64,000 bases of DNA, from the NCBI GenBank assembly GCA_019671005.1, contig CM033714.1:80343909-80407908 (forward strand). Reading direction: 5' to 3'. The notes under the pieces were generated by a model that saw only the letters and a list, made by a program, of their open reading frames with translations, had not been told where the DNA came from and did not search any database. Each line of letters begins with the position of its first letter. Within the stretch, counting starts at the first letter, position 1. Made by a program: the position numbers and the translations under genes. Positions 10,918 through 22,460 of the stretch are shown here, piece after piece. This stretch comes from Hibiscus mutabilis (taxonomy: Eukaryota > Streptophyta > Magnoliopsida > Malvales > Malvaceae).

Positions 10918-12023
10918 GTTTGCTATTAAGGTTTAAAAGTCAAATAAGTGCTTTTTCTTAGGTTTATAAATTATATTTTAGGTTAAGTAAGTACTTAATG
11001 TTTTGGGAGAAATGACCGGTTAAGTTAGACAGCCGAAGGGGTGTCTGAGAAATTTTAGGAATTAGGGACTGTTTTGTGAAAATTGAAGAATTTTAAGACT
11101 TTTTTGAAAATTATAATTTGTGTAAAAAAGTTGTTTTAAATTTTTAATTTTGAATAAAATAAGATAAATATATTATATGTGGTTAACGATTTTTTAACGG
11201 TAATTAATTATGCTAAAATGTATAATTCGAACATTTAAGCATGTTTTAAATAATGTTATGATTTAAGATTATATTTGTTTGTCTAAAAAATGCTTTGTAT
11301 AAAATTTAAAATCTAATTTTTAACCTTACAAACACTAAACATAATCAAACAAATTGATAAGTAAATTATTTTCCATAATTTAATCATTTAAAATTTCAGC
11401 ATATATACATTAACTCGATAAATTTAAAAAAGTTTTAATAGGAAGTCGAGTATGTTACATTAATTTGTTTGTTAAGTTCCAATAGGAAGTTGTGTTTAAT
11501 AAGTATGTTACATTAATTTGTTTAGAACTAAATGATTTTGTTGGAGCATGTTTCAATTTTAACAACAGACAGAATGATATGTTGTATTAAGGCATGGGGT
11601 TTAAAGTGCTTTCTGGAACTGAATAAGGAAAATCCCCATAACATTTTGACTTCCCCCAAGCAAAATTCCTAGTTCCACTACAATTATGTCGATTTACACA
11701 AAAATGTCAGTTGTCACCAAGTCTAATCCTTCATAATCTTAGCAGTAGCAACAACTACTGAGGGAAGATTGTCTGAAATGTGTAACATTAACCTTTATGA
11801 TGAACAAGTTTCTTTCCTTTATACATTGAATGAGCAACTTAGCTGCTTGGTTCGCATCCAAAAGTTTCCAACAGTTGCACAAAGTTTGTGGTTATACGAT
11901 TCTTCTCCAGTTCACCTTTCTGATACTCCAAGGTCAGTGATCTAGAAAGTATAATGCGGCCAAAGTCTCGAAACTTTCACTTCGACCCCTAGCCGAGCAT
12001 CAAATTGGACAACAATGATAAGT
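10918..12023. other. AT-rich spacer between U4 and RTEL1, and RTEL1 3' UTR
   Basis: From 10918 to about 11600 there is low-complexity AT-rich DNA, including a near duplicate of AATAGGAAGT...ATGTTACATTAATTTGTTT at about 11439 and 11483. From about 11600 to 12023 the sequence is more complex and probably holds the 3' UTR of the minus-strand RTEL1 gene, which ends at 12024. No coding frame is seen. Confidence 0.4.
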
Positions 12024-15000
12024 TTAGTTGTCGGGCATTTCTTTTGTTTCGAGGTACTGCTCGTACAAAGAACGATATCTTGCAGGCACGTAATCCTTGA
12101 ATCTGTTACAGATGACAACAGAGTGTATAATAGTTACAATCTAACAAGGGGGAAGGAAATAAATGGATAGGCTAAAGATTATCAATGGTGTAGGTATGAC
12201 AAACTAGTAAATTGTTTCTTTGCTAGTGTTGCAAACTATCCCTCACAAGTTAAAATAAGATCACTTTAAGGCTCTAACACATTTAATGACTTTGGACAAT
12301 GTTGGATTTAGCTTAAGAAATTTCAATCTTCAACATGTGAGGGAGCTGTGGAAAGAAAGAGTAGCAGGTATTCAACAAAACAAAGCATTTTATGGCTAAT
12401 TTGATGCTCCTTCTTTTCCTTATGGTGCATGGTTTACTCTGGACATTGTTTCGGTTTTCCTCCTGAGTTCATTAACAACAATGATTTTCTTGAACTGTGT
12501 TTTTCCTCTCTTTTTTTTCTTCTATGTTTCATTTTTCTTCTTTTAAGCAACTATGTCATTCTTCTACCTTTTCCTCCAAAATTCATCTGATGCTTTCAAT
12601 TATACGATGCCCTAACGGACAATGGAAGAACCATCGAGGTAGAAATGCATCATCAATCCAACCTTCAAATTTAAAGCTATATTTTAGGTGACAACCATTT
12701 TAGAGTAGATGAATACCTTTCAAGAAGAGGAAGCCTCTCAGGACCTGAAAACAATCTCACAATGCATTGCAGAAGATTACCAATCATTATCACTTTAGAC
12801 TTCATTTCCTTCATATAACCCACAAACTGTTTGTATTCTGCAGGACTAAGTTTCTCTTTTAGCTAAAGGCAAAGAACATTTTCAGAAAAATTCCATAATC
12901 CGAATCAGCTAGACAACACCATAATCAACCGAAGTTTAGCTTGTATTGTGAATTTGAAGAGGAAAGCAACCAAAGAAAAGTTAACAGAAATCACTACAGA
13001 AGATAGTTCAACAATTAAACAAGGAATGAAAGCGTGTCTTTTCTATTTAATTTCTCTAGAGGCTCCAAAAATAGGTTTCTGAACTCTAGTTGTAACGTCA
13101 TTACAAAACTTACAAAAGAACATTTTATAATGTTTTTAAATAGTATTTCATTCCTACCCAACACCCGCAATGATTTAATAATTTCTTATTTTGTAATACA
13201 AGCCATTTCTTTGAGTTCCCTTGAGCATACTTTTTCTAAATCTTTTAAATAAACCTGGATTTTATTTTTAAATAATACACAACTTTTTCTAATGTAAGAT
13301 CCTATTGCATCTATTTACATATCTCTGACACTTGGAACCTTTATACTAAAGGTTATGCAGTTCATAAGATTAGGGGAGGAACGTTTATACTAAAGGCTAT
13401 GCAGTTCATAAGATTAGGGAAGGAACTAAGGAAAAAAATAAAAAAGTGCTAAAGCCATATCCACCAAGTTAGTTTCTATTTTCAAGTAGTATTTGGTTGA
13501 TGAAGTGAAGAAATTAGATAGAGAAACTTTTTGGGTTTGAAAGCAAGAACCACTTTTAGCAACGAGAACGCTGCAATTTTGTATCACTAAGAAACTGTGA
13601 TAAATCAACATGTTCTAGAGTTAGCATGTTGGCTTGTGTCTGTGCTAAAAAGGGTCTGGAACTTCCAACTAAATATTTCGATTGCTGACATATATAAGAA
13701 ATTATGGAAGAAGAAGATACATTTTACCTGAATCAGAAAAGCAGAACCTTTTGATTCCTCGGCACCCCGTTGTTCAGCACTTACATGAAGATCATTATTT
13801 TTATGCTCGAGAAACTTAGCCTCCACCTCAGCAGCTCTAGCATCCTGATGTAGTAAATGAATATTAGCATTCAAAATATATGTAGCATCAGAATGATTGT
13901 TGTGTTTCACTGTACTTACAGTAAGAGGAAGATCTCTTGGCCTTGATCTTTGGGCATCTGATGCATTAACACTGGAACTTCTATCATGTTCTATAAGTAG
14001 TACCTTGCGTTTCTTCATAGAACATGGCACAAGTTGTTTCTCTTTACTTTGTTGTTTTTTCAATGAAAGATCATCACTCAAATCAATACTATCATGATTC
14101 GGATATTGTATTTTCTCCTTCCCAGTAATTAACAACTTTTTTTCTTTGGCCATTGGATCACTTGATCGCTTCAACCTTTTCAAATCCATACAGGGAGTGA
14201 AACATGAAAGATTGGCAGGAAGAATATCTCTGAGATGGCTTGAGCTGTTGTTCCTTTTAACTACTAACAGAGAAGATAGTTTGTCTTTGGCGTGAGGTAG
14301 ATCCATTGATGTAGACTGCAAAAACTTGTTATTAAGATACAACCCATATGAAGGAAAAAGATGAAACATAAGTTATTCAAAAGGATGAGGTTAGGCATAG
14401 AAAACAATATATACCGAAGCAGAGAGCTTTTCTGGGTAAGATTTGTCCCGAGACTGAGCAGCTTTTATATCCACACTTGTTCCTATACAAAGAAATACAA
14501 TGTAATTAAGTAGCACTTCTCATCTACCATGCCGAATAGTTTATTAATGATGGATATATATAGCTCATTTTTCATAATTTAGTACTGGAATGTAAAATGA
14601 CTAGAGAAGTCATCAGATTAAATTAATTGAACTGTTGTGAACCGAACCTATGTCAGGAAAGGCCACAAGTTTTGATTCTTTAATTAAGGCTTAAGTTGCT
14701 TTTTTATTTCTTTCCTTAGGTCTCATAATTGTGCTTTTGTTTCAATTGATTTATTTCCCTTCTAGAATATCTTTCCTATTTATGTAATAAGATTGGTCCA
14801 TATTTAAAGGAACAGGTATATAACAATAAAACCTAAGCAAAAATTTCCATCAAAACCCCTAAAGAGATCAGAGCCTCTCTAAAGAAGTGAACTATTAATT
14901 TCCCCTTGAAGTGATCCTGTTTGCATATTCTTAACATGAACTTATCATTACTTTGTCAGGTAAAAATGAGGGAAAGAAAATGTAGAATCAAAGAAAAGAA

Positions 15001-15768
15001 AGTGCAGAGAAAAAAGGCTAGAGAAAACCATGAGGCGAAATTAAAACATCGAATAGAAGAGTATGCTACCTGATGAAGATTCCTTAATCCCCTCATCAGG
15101 AGCTGATGCTGTAGAGCATGGACTTAAATCTGCACGAAAATAGGAAACATAGTTGGTGACAGCATGATTAAGAATGCTAATAAAAAACTTCAGACTTCAT
15201 ATCTTTATAACTAAAAGAAAGCTTGCCTTAAAAATAGCTCCATCAATAATTTTGAACATTATAAAGACCGAGAGACATAAATCAAAGAAACGGGACAGCA
15301 GTAACATTATTAAAGGGCACTTAACCAATGCTTTTGTGGTCCGCTAGTTCTAGTTCTGGCTTTGCAGGAACATGGGTTCCTCCATCTCGAAAGAAACGAG
15401 TCAGCGTAAAAACAGCATCACCAAATTTGTTGTAACACTGCAAAAGCGAAGAGGAATAAGCAGAATCCTTAAAATAAAGGGTTGTTTCATTTTCTAGAAG
15501 TATACCTTAATATGAGGTTGTATCCAAACTGATATTTGAGACTGACGATTTGGTTGAGCAAACCTGTAAAGATCTCAGAAGATAAAGTAACCATGAAAGG
15601 CAAAATTGTTAATAAGTTGACCAAATTAAGAACAGGTTTTAGGGAAATGCATTTAACAGTTGAAATTTTCTGAAAACCTCATCCATACAGTTTCTACTTG
15701 AATGAACTATAACATGCAAAATAACAGTCAACATCATAAAACCTGCAAAGTAGTTAAACTAGGAAACT

Positions 15769-15807
<39 letters not shown>

Positions 15808-16440
15808 TGCAGGTCTTAACTTAGAAGTGATATACATGCAATATTACAAAAAGAAACAAGAGATAAGAAGACACGACATAACCAACATTATATATAACTC
15901 CATGAATGAACCTTAGATAGTACATCCAAGTTTACTACTAAAATGCTAACTTTACAATAGGGACTTTTAAGTAAAATGTGAAATCAATTTATTAATGAGC
16001 ACATCAATAACAGTTTTAACCCTCACTAGAGGAAAAAGAAAAACAATACTAGAAATAACAGTTTTAAGTAAAATTGTTCATATGACAGTTTCAAATAATT
16101 ACTGCAACATGGACGATACTTGGATGAAAGATTACAAGAAAGGATAACAGAAAACAAATACCTTTCATCACAAAAGATAATCACTCCATAATCATGGCGA
16201 TGACGGATAACTCGTCCGACTGACTGATTTACAGCTCTTGATGCTTGTTGGTTGTACCACTCTTCTCCAGTTAACAACTTAAGCATCTGATGAAATCAGC
16301 ACAGAACTTGTTTACTTTAACAATTAAAAAAAATATGTTAAGATTAAAAAACATCTTTACTCGAGCAATATCTGCATCAGTCATCACCTTACATCCTTCC
16401 CTGGGTGATTGCGCCTGTAGGTCCAAGTAATCACGTTTGA
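12024..16440 (-). CDS. RTEL1: RTEL1-like helicase, C-terminal half (5' truncated)
   Basis: Ten minus-strand exons are placed, in coding order: 16440-16388, 16277-16162, 15563-15506, 15437-15326, 15129-15070, 14482-14415, 14315-13920, 13844-13728, 12862-12717, 12102-12024. All have GT-AG borders and consistent phases. RTEL1 is an XPD-family Fe-S DNA helicase that resolves D-loops and protects telomeres. Visible here are motif VI (QQASRAVNQSVGRVIRHRHD), the following CDER, RQSQISVWIQPHIKCYNKFG, and the C-terminal harmonin-like domain (KLSPAEYKQFVGYMKEM, then IVRLFSGPERLPLL), ending FKDYVPARYRSLYEQYLETK. Exons from 15.1 to 13.7 kb are polar and poorly conserved. Helicase motifs I-V and the Fe-S domain are absent: coding sequence stops at about 16440, straight against an unrelated fragment, with no acceptor site. 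It is probably a broken gene, or the 5' half is displaced by a rearrangement. Confidence 0.85.
15771..15804. repeat. (TA)n microsatellite in an RTEL1 intron
   Basis: An uninterrupted run of about seventeen TA dinucleotides within the intron between the exons at 16162 and 15563. Confidence 0.9.
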
Positions 16441-16446
16441 GGGGAT

Positions 16447-16715
16447 ATGGAAATAGTTTTGAACCAGATAATTAAATTGGTTGTAACCTTTTGTTGCAAT
16501 GCTTTGAAGGTTTTTGCCGATTTAGACAGAGGAGTAGAGCTGGCAATTTATACTTATGATCCAGTGCTGGAAATGCTAATTGGTGATCATGAAAGGTTCA
16601 TACAAATCATAATTAATGTCATGGGGAACTACATTAAATGCACGAAAAAAAGGAGACATTCTAGTTTTTCATACCAGCAATGTTGAGGGTGATTCTTTGC
16701 TTGTTCTATCTCATG
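16447..16715 (+). pseudogene. Fragment of a cytokinin-receptor-type histidine kinase
   Basis: From the ATG at 16447 the frame reads GVELAIYTYDPVLEMLIGDH, then RFIQIIINVMGNYIKCTKK. This resembles the N-box part of the ATP-binding domain in plant hybrid histidine kinases (pattern GVELA-VPEMLIGDPGRFRQIITNL-GNSIKFT). The expected Gly-His after the N box is replaced by a frameshift, and the matching frame continues as KKGDILVFHTSNVEG in +2. No H box, receiver domain or CHASE domain is present, so this is a captured exon or a truncated copy. It abuts the broken end of RTEL1 on one side and gypsy gag on the other. Confidence 0.55.
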
Positions 16716-18964
16716 CCTTGGTTATCTTAGAAAGTGTAGAATTGGATGCCATTATCATAGCAGAAAATTCAGTTGAACTGGAGACTTTAGCAAAGTTAGG
16801 ATCAAGAGTCAAAATGGAAGCATTATTGTCGGTTCTCAAACCATATTTAACTAGGCCAAAAAAAGTAATGAAGAATATTTGGTCGAATCACTTAAAAGAT
16901 TTTCCGAACGAAATCGAAAGGAGAACATATTTTGATTGCTCGGCTTTAGCTTATGTGTTTGATGTTTGTGTGAATAATGCATTGATTGACATGTCGAAAC
17001 AAATACTTTTCCAATACTTCTATGAAGGTTACTCCCTATGGAGATGAAGATGATCGATGCAGCAAGTGGAGGGGCTCTTGTAAACATGACTCCGAATGCG
17101 GCTAGATATTTAATTTATACTATGGCCGCTAACTCTCAACAGTTTCTCCCTCCTAGTGAACCCTCTCGACAAGCTCACGGGATAAGTACAGTTTCTTTAG
17201 AAAATAAAATTGATAAGTTAGCTGATATAGTTCAATATCTTGTTGTAGGCAAAATATGTACAACTAGACTATGCGAGATATGCACAATGCCGGACCATTC
17301 TACTGATTGTTGTCCAATGTTACAAGAAGATGCTGCCACACAAGTAAATGAAGTGGGAAGTTTTTCGGGACCTCCCCAAAAGCCATACAACCCTCACGCC
17401 AACACCTATAATTCGGGGTGGAAGGACCATCCGAACTTCAACTATGGACCAAATCCCAGACCGAATCAAGCTTATCAAATCACCTGCACCACAACAACAT
17501 CAACTGCAAAAACTGTCGTTGGAGTCAATTGTCGAACGTTTGGCGTTATCCCAAGAAAAGTTTCAACTAAAGACCGAAGCACACTTTCAAGAAATTGACA
17601 AACACATGAGTCAACTTGCGTTAGCAGTGAGTCGTTTAGAATCTAAAGGGAAATTGCCATCTCAAACAGAACAGGATCTACGACAAAATGTTAGCGTTAT
17701 CACCATTTGAAGCGATACTGTAGTCGAAACCAAGATCTTAGAGAAAAATGTCGCATAGTCTAAGGAAAATAAGAAAGAACCGAAAGCGCAGACGAACCCT
17801 CCCACTCCCTCACCATATGATGTTCTACCTCATTTTCCATCGAGGTTAATTAAACGTAACAAAGAAGCCGAGGAGAAGGAGATTCTTGATGTGTTTTGTA
17901 AAGTGGAGGTAAACATACCTCTCCTTGATGTGATTAAAAAGGTTCCACTGTATGCCAGATTCTTGAAGGACCTTTGCACAAACAAACGAAGGCTTACTAG
18001 TAATGAGAAGGTAAACTTGAGAGAAAACATTTTAGTTGTTTTTCAAGGTAAGCTTCCACCCAAGTACAAGGATCAAGGTATGTTTGCTATCCTTTGTAAA
18101 ATAGGTAAGGTAGGAATAAAACATGATATGTGTGATTTTGGTGCTTCCATAAATGTTATGCCATTTTTTGTTTACAACTTACTTAGGGTTGAGCCTTTGA
18201 AGGAAACAAGAGTGACAATCCAGCTCGCCGATAGATCCGTCATTTATCCTGAAGGACTCATTGAGAACGTGCTAGTTAAGGTAAACGATTTAATTTATTC
18301 GGTAGATTTCTACGTGATCAACATGGAAAATGACCGAACCAACACTTCCTCTGAAATTCTACTTGACCGACCATTTCTGAGCACGACACATACTAAAATT
18401 GACATTAGGAGTGGAATTCTTACCATGAATTTCGACGGTGAGGTTGTTAAATTTGACGTTTATAAGGCGATAAAATATTCAGATTCTATGAAAAACATTA
18501 GCTTCGTTGATATTTATGAGCCTTTAGTTGATGAATTTGTGAAAACTAACTTATCTGATGATTTGTGCAGGGAATTGGAGGATCACGACGAAGAAATTAG
18601 GGAGTTGAAAAATATTTATTCTATTTATTTTGACTTGCACCTAACTCCGTCGAAAACTAAAATGTTACCTTCCATTTTGCAGACACCGGATATTGAGTTG
18701 AAACCAATGCTAGAACATTTGAAGTACACATTTTTGGGCGAAAGTGATATCTTTCCTATCATTATTTTGAACAAGCTTTCAAAGCTTAAAGAAATCCGAG
18801 AAAAAGCTTACGTGAATACTCGAACATACAAGAAAAAACAAAAGAACTCCATGATCGTAAAATTTCTCTTAAGGAAGTTCTCAGTTGGACAACGCGTAAG
18901 AAGTGGAGGAAATATTTCTCGCAAAGCCTGTAGTCAGAATCAGGTCGTCGAGCTAACGACATAA
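16716..18964 (+). mobile_element. Athila-type Ty3/gypsy remnant: gag and protease region
   Basis: A degenerate gypsy polyprotein. The gag part at about 16990-17600 carries FYEGYSLW, MIDAASGGALVNMTPNAARY, MAANSQQF and a CX2CX9C stretch (CEICTMPDHSTDCC). Then comes the pre-protease and protease part, LPHFPSRLNKRNKEAEEKEI and the ORF 17891-18964 with IPLLDVIKKVPLYARFLKDL, DFGASINVMPFFVYN (the DTGA-like active site has Phe-Gly-Ala) and EILLDRPFLSTT. RT, RNase H and integrase are missing; the tail RTYKKKQKNSMIVKFLLRKF resembles the end of pol, so most of pol was deleted. Frameshifts separate gag from protease (17038-17710) and stops lie at about 17710 and 17757. The first 270 bp after the kinase fragment, including RVKMEALLSVLKPYLTRPKK, are not recognised. 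Confidence 0.75.
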
Positions 18965-19325
18965 AATAAAGCACTAAATGAGAGGCAATCTATTTTTATT
19001 TTTATTTTATTTTTATATTTTTCTTTTTATATTTTCAGGTATCCTAAATATTTTTTATCGAACTTTCATGAAGATAATTGCAGTGATTTTGGTCGAACAA
19101 AGCATAATTTCCAATCCATGGAAATACTTCATGTGAGGAGCAGCATCAGACCCGTGCATGCCATTTCACTAACGGCCCACGTTAGCAAACCCTTCCCCCA
19201 CCTTACCACCCTGACTCTGCACATTTTGTTTCGTTCCCCCTTAGCAATTCTTTGAAACTCAATGAAGTGCACGGTCGTCTCAACTTCATCGAGTCCAACA
19301 TTGCCGAGATTTTGTTCCACGCAAT
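18965..19325. other. Noncoding retrotransposon tail, no gene seen
   Basis: A T-rich stretch (18985-19040) with ATTTTTATTTTTATTTT phrases, then ordinary-composition sequence without a convincing frame. It probably belongs to the 3' part of the Athila-like element and the flank of the copia element that follows. Confidence 0.35.
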
Positions 19326-19901
19326 GCATTACTATTCAACCAAATATGGGATCTTGTTCCACGGTCTACACAATCTGTCGTAGGGTGCAAATGGGTATTC
19401 TGTGTGAAACGGCATGTTGATGGCTCTGTTGATCGATACAAGGCTCGATTGGTAGGGAAAGAGTATTCTCAAGAAGCTAGTCGTGACTACTTTGAGACTT
19501 TTAGTCATGTGATGAAACATGTTACAGTACGTATTATTTTCACTCTTGCCCTCCATCATTCATGGCCCATCAAGCAACTTGACATTAATAATGCCCTCTT
19601 AAATGGCACCTTACATGAGCAAGTTTATCTAGAACAACCTCTGGGGTATGTTGATTCTACTCACCCATCTCATATTTTTCAGTTCCGTAAAGCCTTGTAT
19701 GGACTCAAGCAAGCCCCAATGGCATGGTATGTTGAACTCTTTCAATTTCTCATTCACTTTGGTTTTACAAAATCAAAGGTTGATGTCTCTCTCTTCATCT
19801 ATAATGCAAAGGGAGTTATTTTATACTTTTTAGTCTACGTGAAAGATATTGTGCTTATTGGTAAAAACACTGATTTTATTGCACATTTCACCAACATGAA
19901 T
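19326..19901 (+). pseudogene. Ty1/copia reverse transcriptase, upstream half of a split element
   Basis: The frame contains GCKWVF, DGSVDRYKARLVGKEYSQEA, QLDINNALLNGTLHEQVYLE, KALYGLKQAPMAWY and VDVSLFIYN, the usual order of copia RT blocks. The catalytic YVDD box reads YVKD, so the enzyme would be inactive. A nonstandard gap and an early frame loss are seen before 19380. The match stops at about 19901 (HFTNMN), where the 34-bp tandem repeat begins. The RNase H part of the same kind of element resumes at 28262, with about 150 residues of RT end missing between. Confidence 0.85.
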
Positions 19902-19905
19902 ATAA

Positions 19906-20416
19906 CCCGCTTATCCGTTCAAGTGTAAGGAGAATGGAACCCACTTATCTCTTCAAGCGTAAGGAGAATAGAACCAGTCTATTCGTTTAGACGTAAGGAA
20001 AATGAAACTCACTTATCCGTTCAAGCGTAAGAAGAATAGAACCCGCTTATTCGTTCAAGTGTAAGGAGAATAGAACATACTTATCAGTTGAAGCGTATAG
20101 AAAGTGGAACCCGCTTATCCGTTTAAGCGTAAGAAGAATGAAAGCCATTTATTTGTTTGGATGTAAGGAGAATAGAACCCGTTTATCCGTTCAAGCGTAA
20201 GGAGAATGGAACTCGTCTATCTGTTTAGGCATCAAGAGAATGGAACATGTCTATTCGTTCAAGCGGAAGGAGAATGGAACCCATTTATCCGTTCAAGCGT
20301 AAAGAGACTAAAACCCATTTATTCGTTTAGACGTAAGGAGAATGGAACCCGCTTATCATTTCAAGCATAAGGAGAATGGAACCCGCCTATCCTTTCGGGC
20401 ATAAGGAGGATGGAAC
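19906..20416 (+). repeat. Tandem array 1: fifteen copies of a 34-bp hairpin unit
   Basis: Fifteen 34-bp units of the type AACCCGCTTATCCGTTC + AAGCGTAAGGAGAATGG, diverged at several positions. Each unit holds a 5-bp stem around an 8-nt loop (ATCCGTTC and variants). Stem arms change together: CGCTT with AAGCG in most units, GTCTA with TAGAC in unit 3. There are no spacers and no cas genes, so it is not a CRISPR array. Confidence 0.9.
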
Positions 20417-20506
20417 CGTCAAGCAAATTGGCGATCAACAAAAAATAGTGTCTTTCGTTCTTTGCTCTATCCCTATTTCAAAGGAATAAGAAAAGAGAGC
20501 AGCCGT

Positions 20507-21678
20507 TGTCACTAAATTTTTGAATATGACAAGAAAAAAGAGAATAATCAACCCCCAAATATGCTCAGATTTAAATCAAATCAGCCATAAATCAAATCTA
20601 AATCTGCATTAAATGAAAAAGGGAAAGAATCACCCAAAAATAGGGATTTATTTTATTCTGAATATTTGCATTTTAGGTATGGAAATTACCTATATAAATG
20701 GTTGAACCCCTTTGTAAAAATAGACATAGAGTTTTAGACAGTTTTACAGAGAGTTTTACACAGTTATACACACAGTATTCATTCGAATTCACTAGGGAAA
20801 CGCTGCAAAAAAACTCTGAAAAATTGTACCAATTTGTTGGAAATACAAAGCTTGAGGTATTCTTTTTGAGGTATTTTTTAGTTCTTGTTTTCTTTTTCTT
20901 TTTTATTTTTATTTGTTTATTTTGAATATGTGAAAAAGAATGAATGTTCGTCTTGTTTGAGCCTTGAATTACTATAATCGGATTTCCAATAAAGGGTGAT
21001 CGGGTTTTAAAGATTTTTAAAGTGGGGGGGATTTTGATTATTTTTTTAAAAAAAGGAAAACAATTTTTGTTTGGTTTTGGGAATTTTAAAAGTGGATTCA
21101 AGTTGGGATTTTAAAAAGGGTTTGTTTCGGTGTTCTTCAATCCATGAAGAATATCAAGAACACTTGAGAAAAGTAAAAGTTGGGTGTTTGATCCGTTTTT
21201 TAAAAAGAAAGTTTTAAAGAGTGTTATTAGAGTTGGGATTTTAAAGAAAGTTTTAAAAACTGAAACTTAATTAATGCGATGTCCTATTGAAGGAAAGTGA
21301 CGGGTTAGTGCCAGAAATGTTGGCGGTGATTTGAGTTCACTTTCTAGATGATGGGTCCGTTAAAATGAGATCATATTCATAAATGGAAAAAGAGTTGAAT
21401 TTGATACGAACTTGCAGATTCTGACATTAAAATGTTTTGTAATCGGGTAGGTACCAATTTTTGGGCGTTGTGGGGGTGTTAATCCTTCCCCACGCGTAAC
21501 CAACACCGAACTTGTTTTTTGTTTTTCGTAGACCAAAATTTTGTTTTAATAAAATAAAATGATTTTATTAAAATGACCTATTTTTAGGTGATCCAATCAC
21601 ACTGTTTAAAAGATTGGTGGCGACTCCGTTGTTGTTTTGTTTTTATAAAACGTTGAGCCTAAAAAAGATTATGATAGC
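20507..21678 (+). repeat. LTR 1 of the gutted Ogre-type element
   Basis: Starts TGTCACTAAATTTT after a purine-rich tract and ends near TTATGATA, just before the PBS. It matches LTR 2 at 26541-28258 along its length, including the A-rich block AAAAGGGAAAGAATCACCC and the phrase GGTATGGAAATTACCTATAT. LTR 2 carries about 600 bp (27240-27850) that LTR 1 lacks. A TATA-like CCTATATAAATGG lies at 20690. Confidence 0.75.
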
Positions 21679-21679
21679 T

Positions 21680-21698
21680 TGGCGACTCCGTTGGGGAT
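21680..21698 (+). other. Primer binding site of the gutted element
   Basis: TGGCGACTCCGTTGGGGAT begins with TGG, complementary to a tRNA 3' CCA end, immediately after LTR 1. The same site with one change occurs at 52313 in the other Ogre-type element. A copy of its first ten bases also lies inside the LTR at 21618-21627. Confidence 0.8.
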
Positions 21699-21908
21699 AC
21701 TTTTTGTTTTTACAAAAAATAGAGTCAAGCTACAAGCCGATCACACTTTGTTTTAATTTTTGAATTTGCTAAGTTCGTATAAAATTTAACGTAATTGTCC
21801 ATTTATGAATATGATTTCATTTTACACATTTAACATTGTTATTTTTCTTCTTTTGTTGTTTTACATATTTGTTTGTTACATGCATCTCATATTTAGAAGG
21901 GGCCGAGT

Positions 21909-22343
21909 CTAATGTGCGTTACTCAAGTAGAAAATAGTTTTTCGCAATGGATAGAATACTTCTTCAAAAAGAGGAAGATTATTCAAGAACTCATAACAAG
22001 GATCTTGGTCCTCGAAGGTATCAATGAAAGGGGCAATGAAGAATGGTTTACTAGTCATAGAGACAATGCTATAAGATTCTAGGAATGGGACGAGTTCGAC
22101 ACAAGTGTCATGACCCAAGTCTAGGATGTAACCATGCATGTTATGATGTTGGCCAAAGAAGCTGCAGCTCTGCGCCAGTATGTTAGGGCAATTGGGGAAG
22201 TGGGTCTGAGACTCTTGTGGCTGATCGAAGAAATAAATGGGTGCTTGAGCTGATATGTACTCATGATATAATTCAAAATCTTTTGAAAAACTAATTCTAG
22301 AGTAATACCTTAATGGAATCGATGGCCCTTCACCTGCATTCAT
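21909..22343 (-). CDS. Antisense open frame of 144 codons in the leader, unrecognised
   Basis: An open frame on the strand opposite to the element, in AT-rich DNA where open frames of this length are uncommon. The predicted protein is Phe-, Tyr- and Pro-rich and acidic (phrases GPSIPLRYYSRISF, FDQPQESQTHF, FEDQDPCYEFLNNLPLFEEV). No signal peptide or membrane segment is evident. I do not recognise it. It sits between the PBS and gag, the place where Ogre elements carry their extra ORF1, but in reverse. It may be a captured gene fragment or a chance frame. Confidence 0.35.
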   Translation of the reverse strand: MNAGEGPSIPLRYYSRISFSKDFELYHEYISAQAPIYFFDQPQESQTHFPNCPNILAQSCSFFGQHHNMHGYILDLGHDTCVELVPFLESYSIVSMTSKPFFIAPFIDTFEDQDPCYEFLNNLPLFEEVFYPLRKTIFYLSNAH

Positions 22344-22460
22344 ATTTTTTATTTGTTTGCATTAGTAGTTTACATCATTGCATATACTTACGCTTAATAA
22401 GACATTTCAAAATAGCTAGAACTTCACACAAATACGCTACTCGTTCCCAGACTTGAGCCA

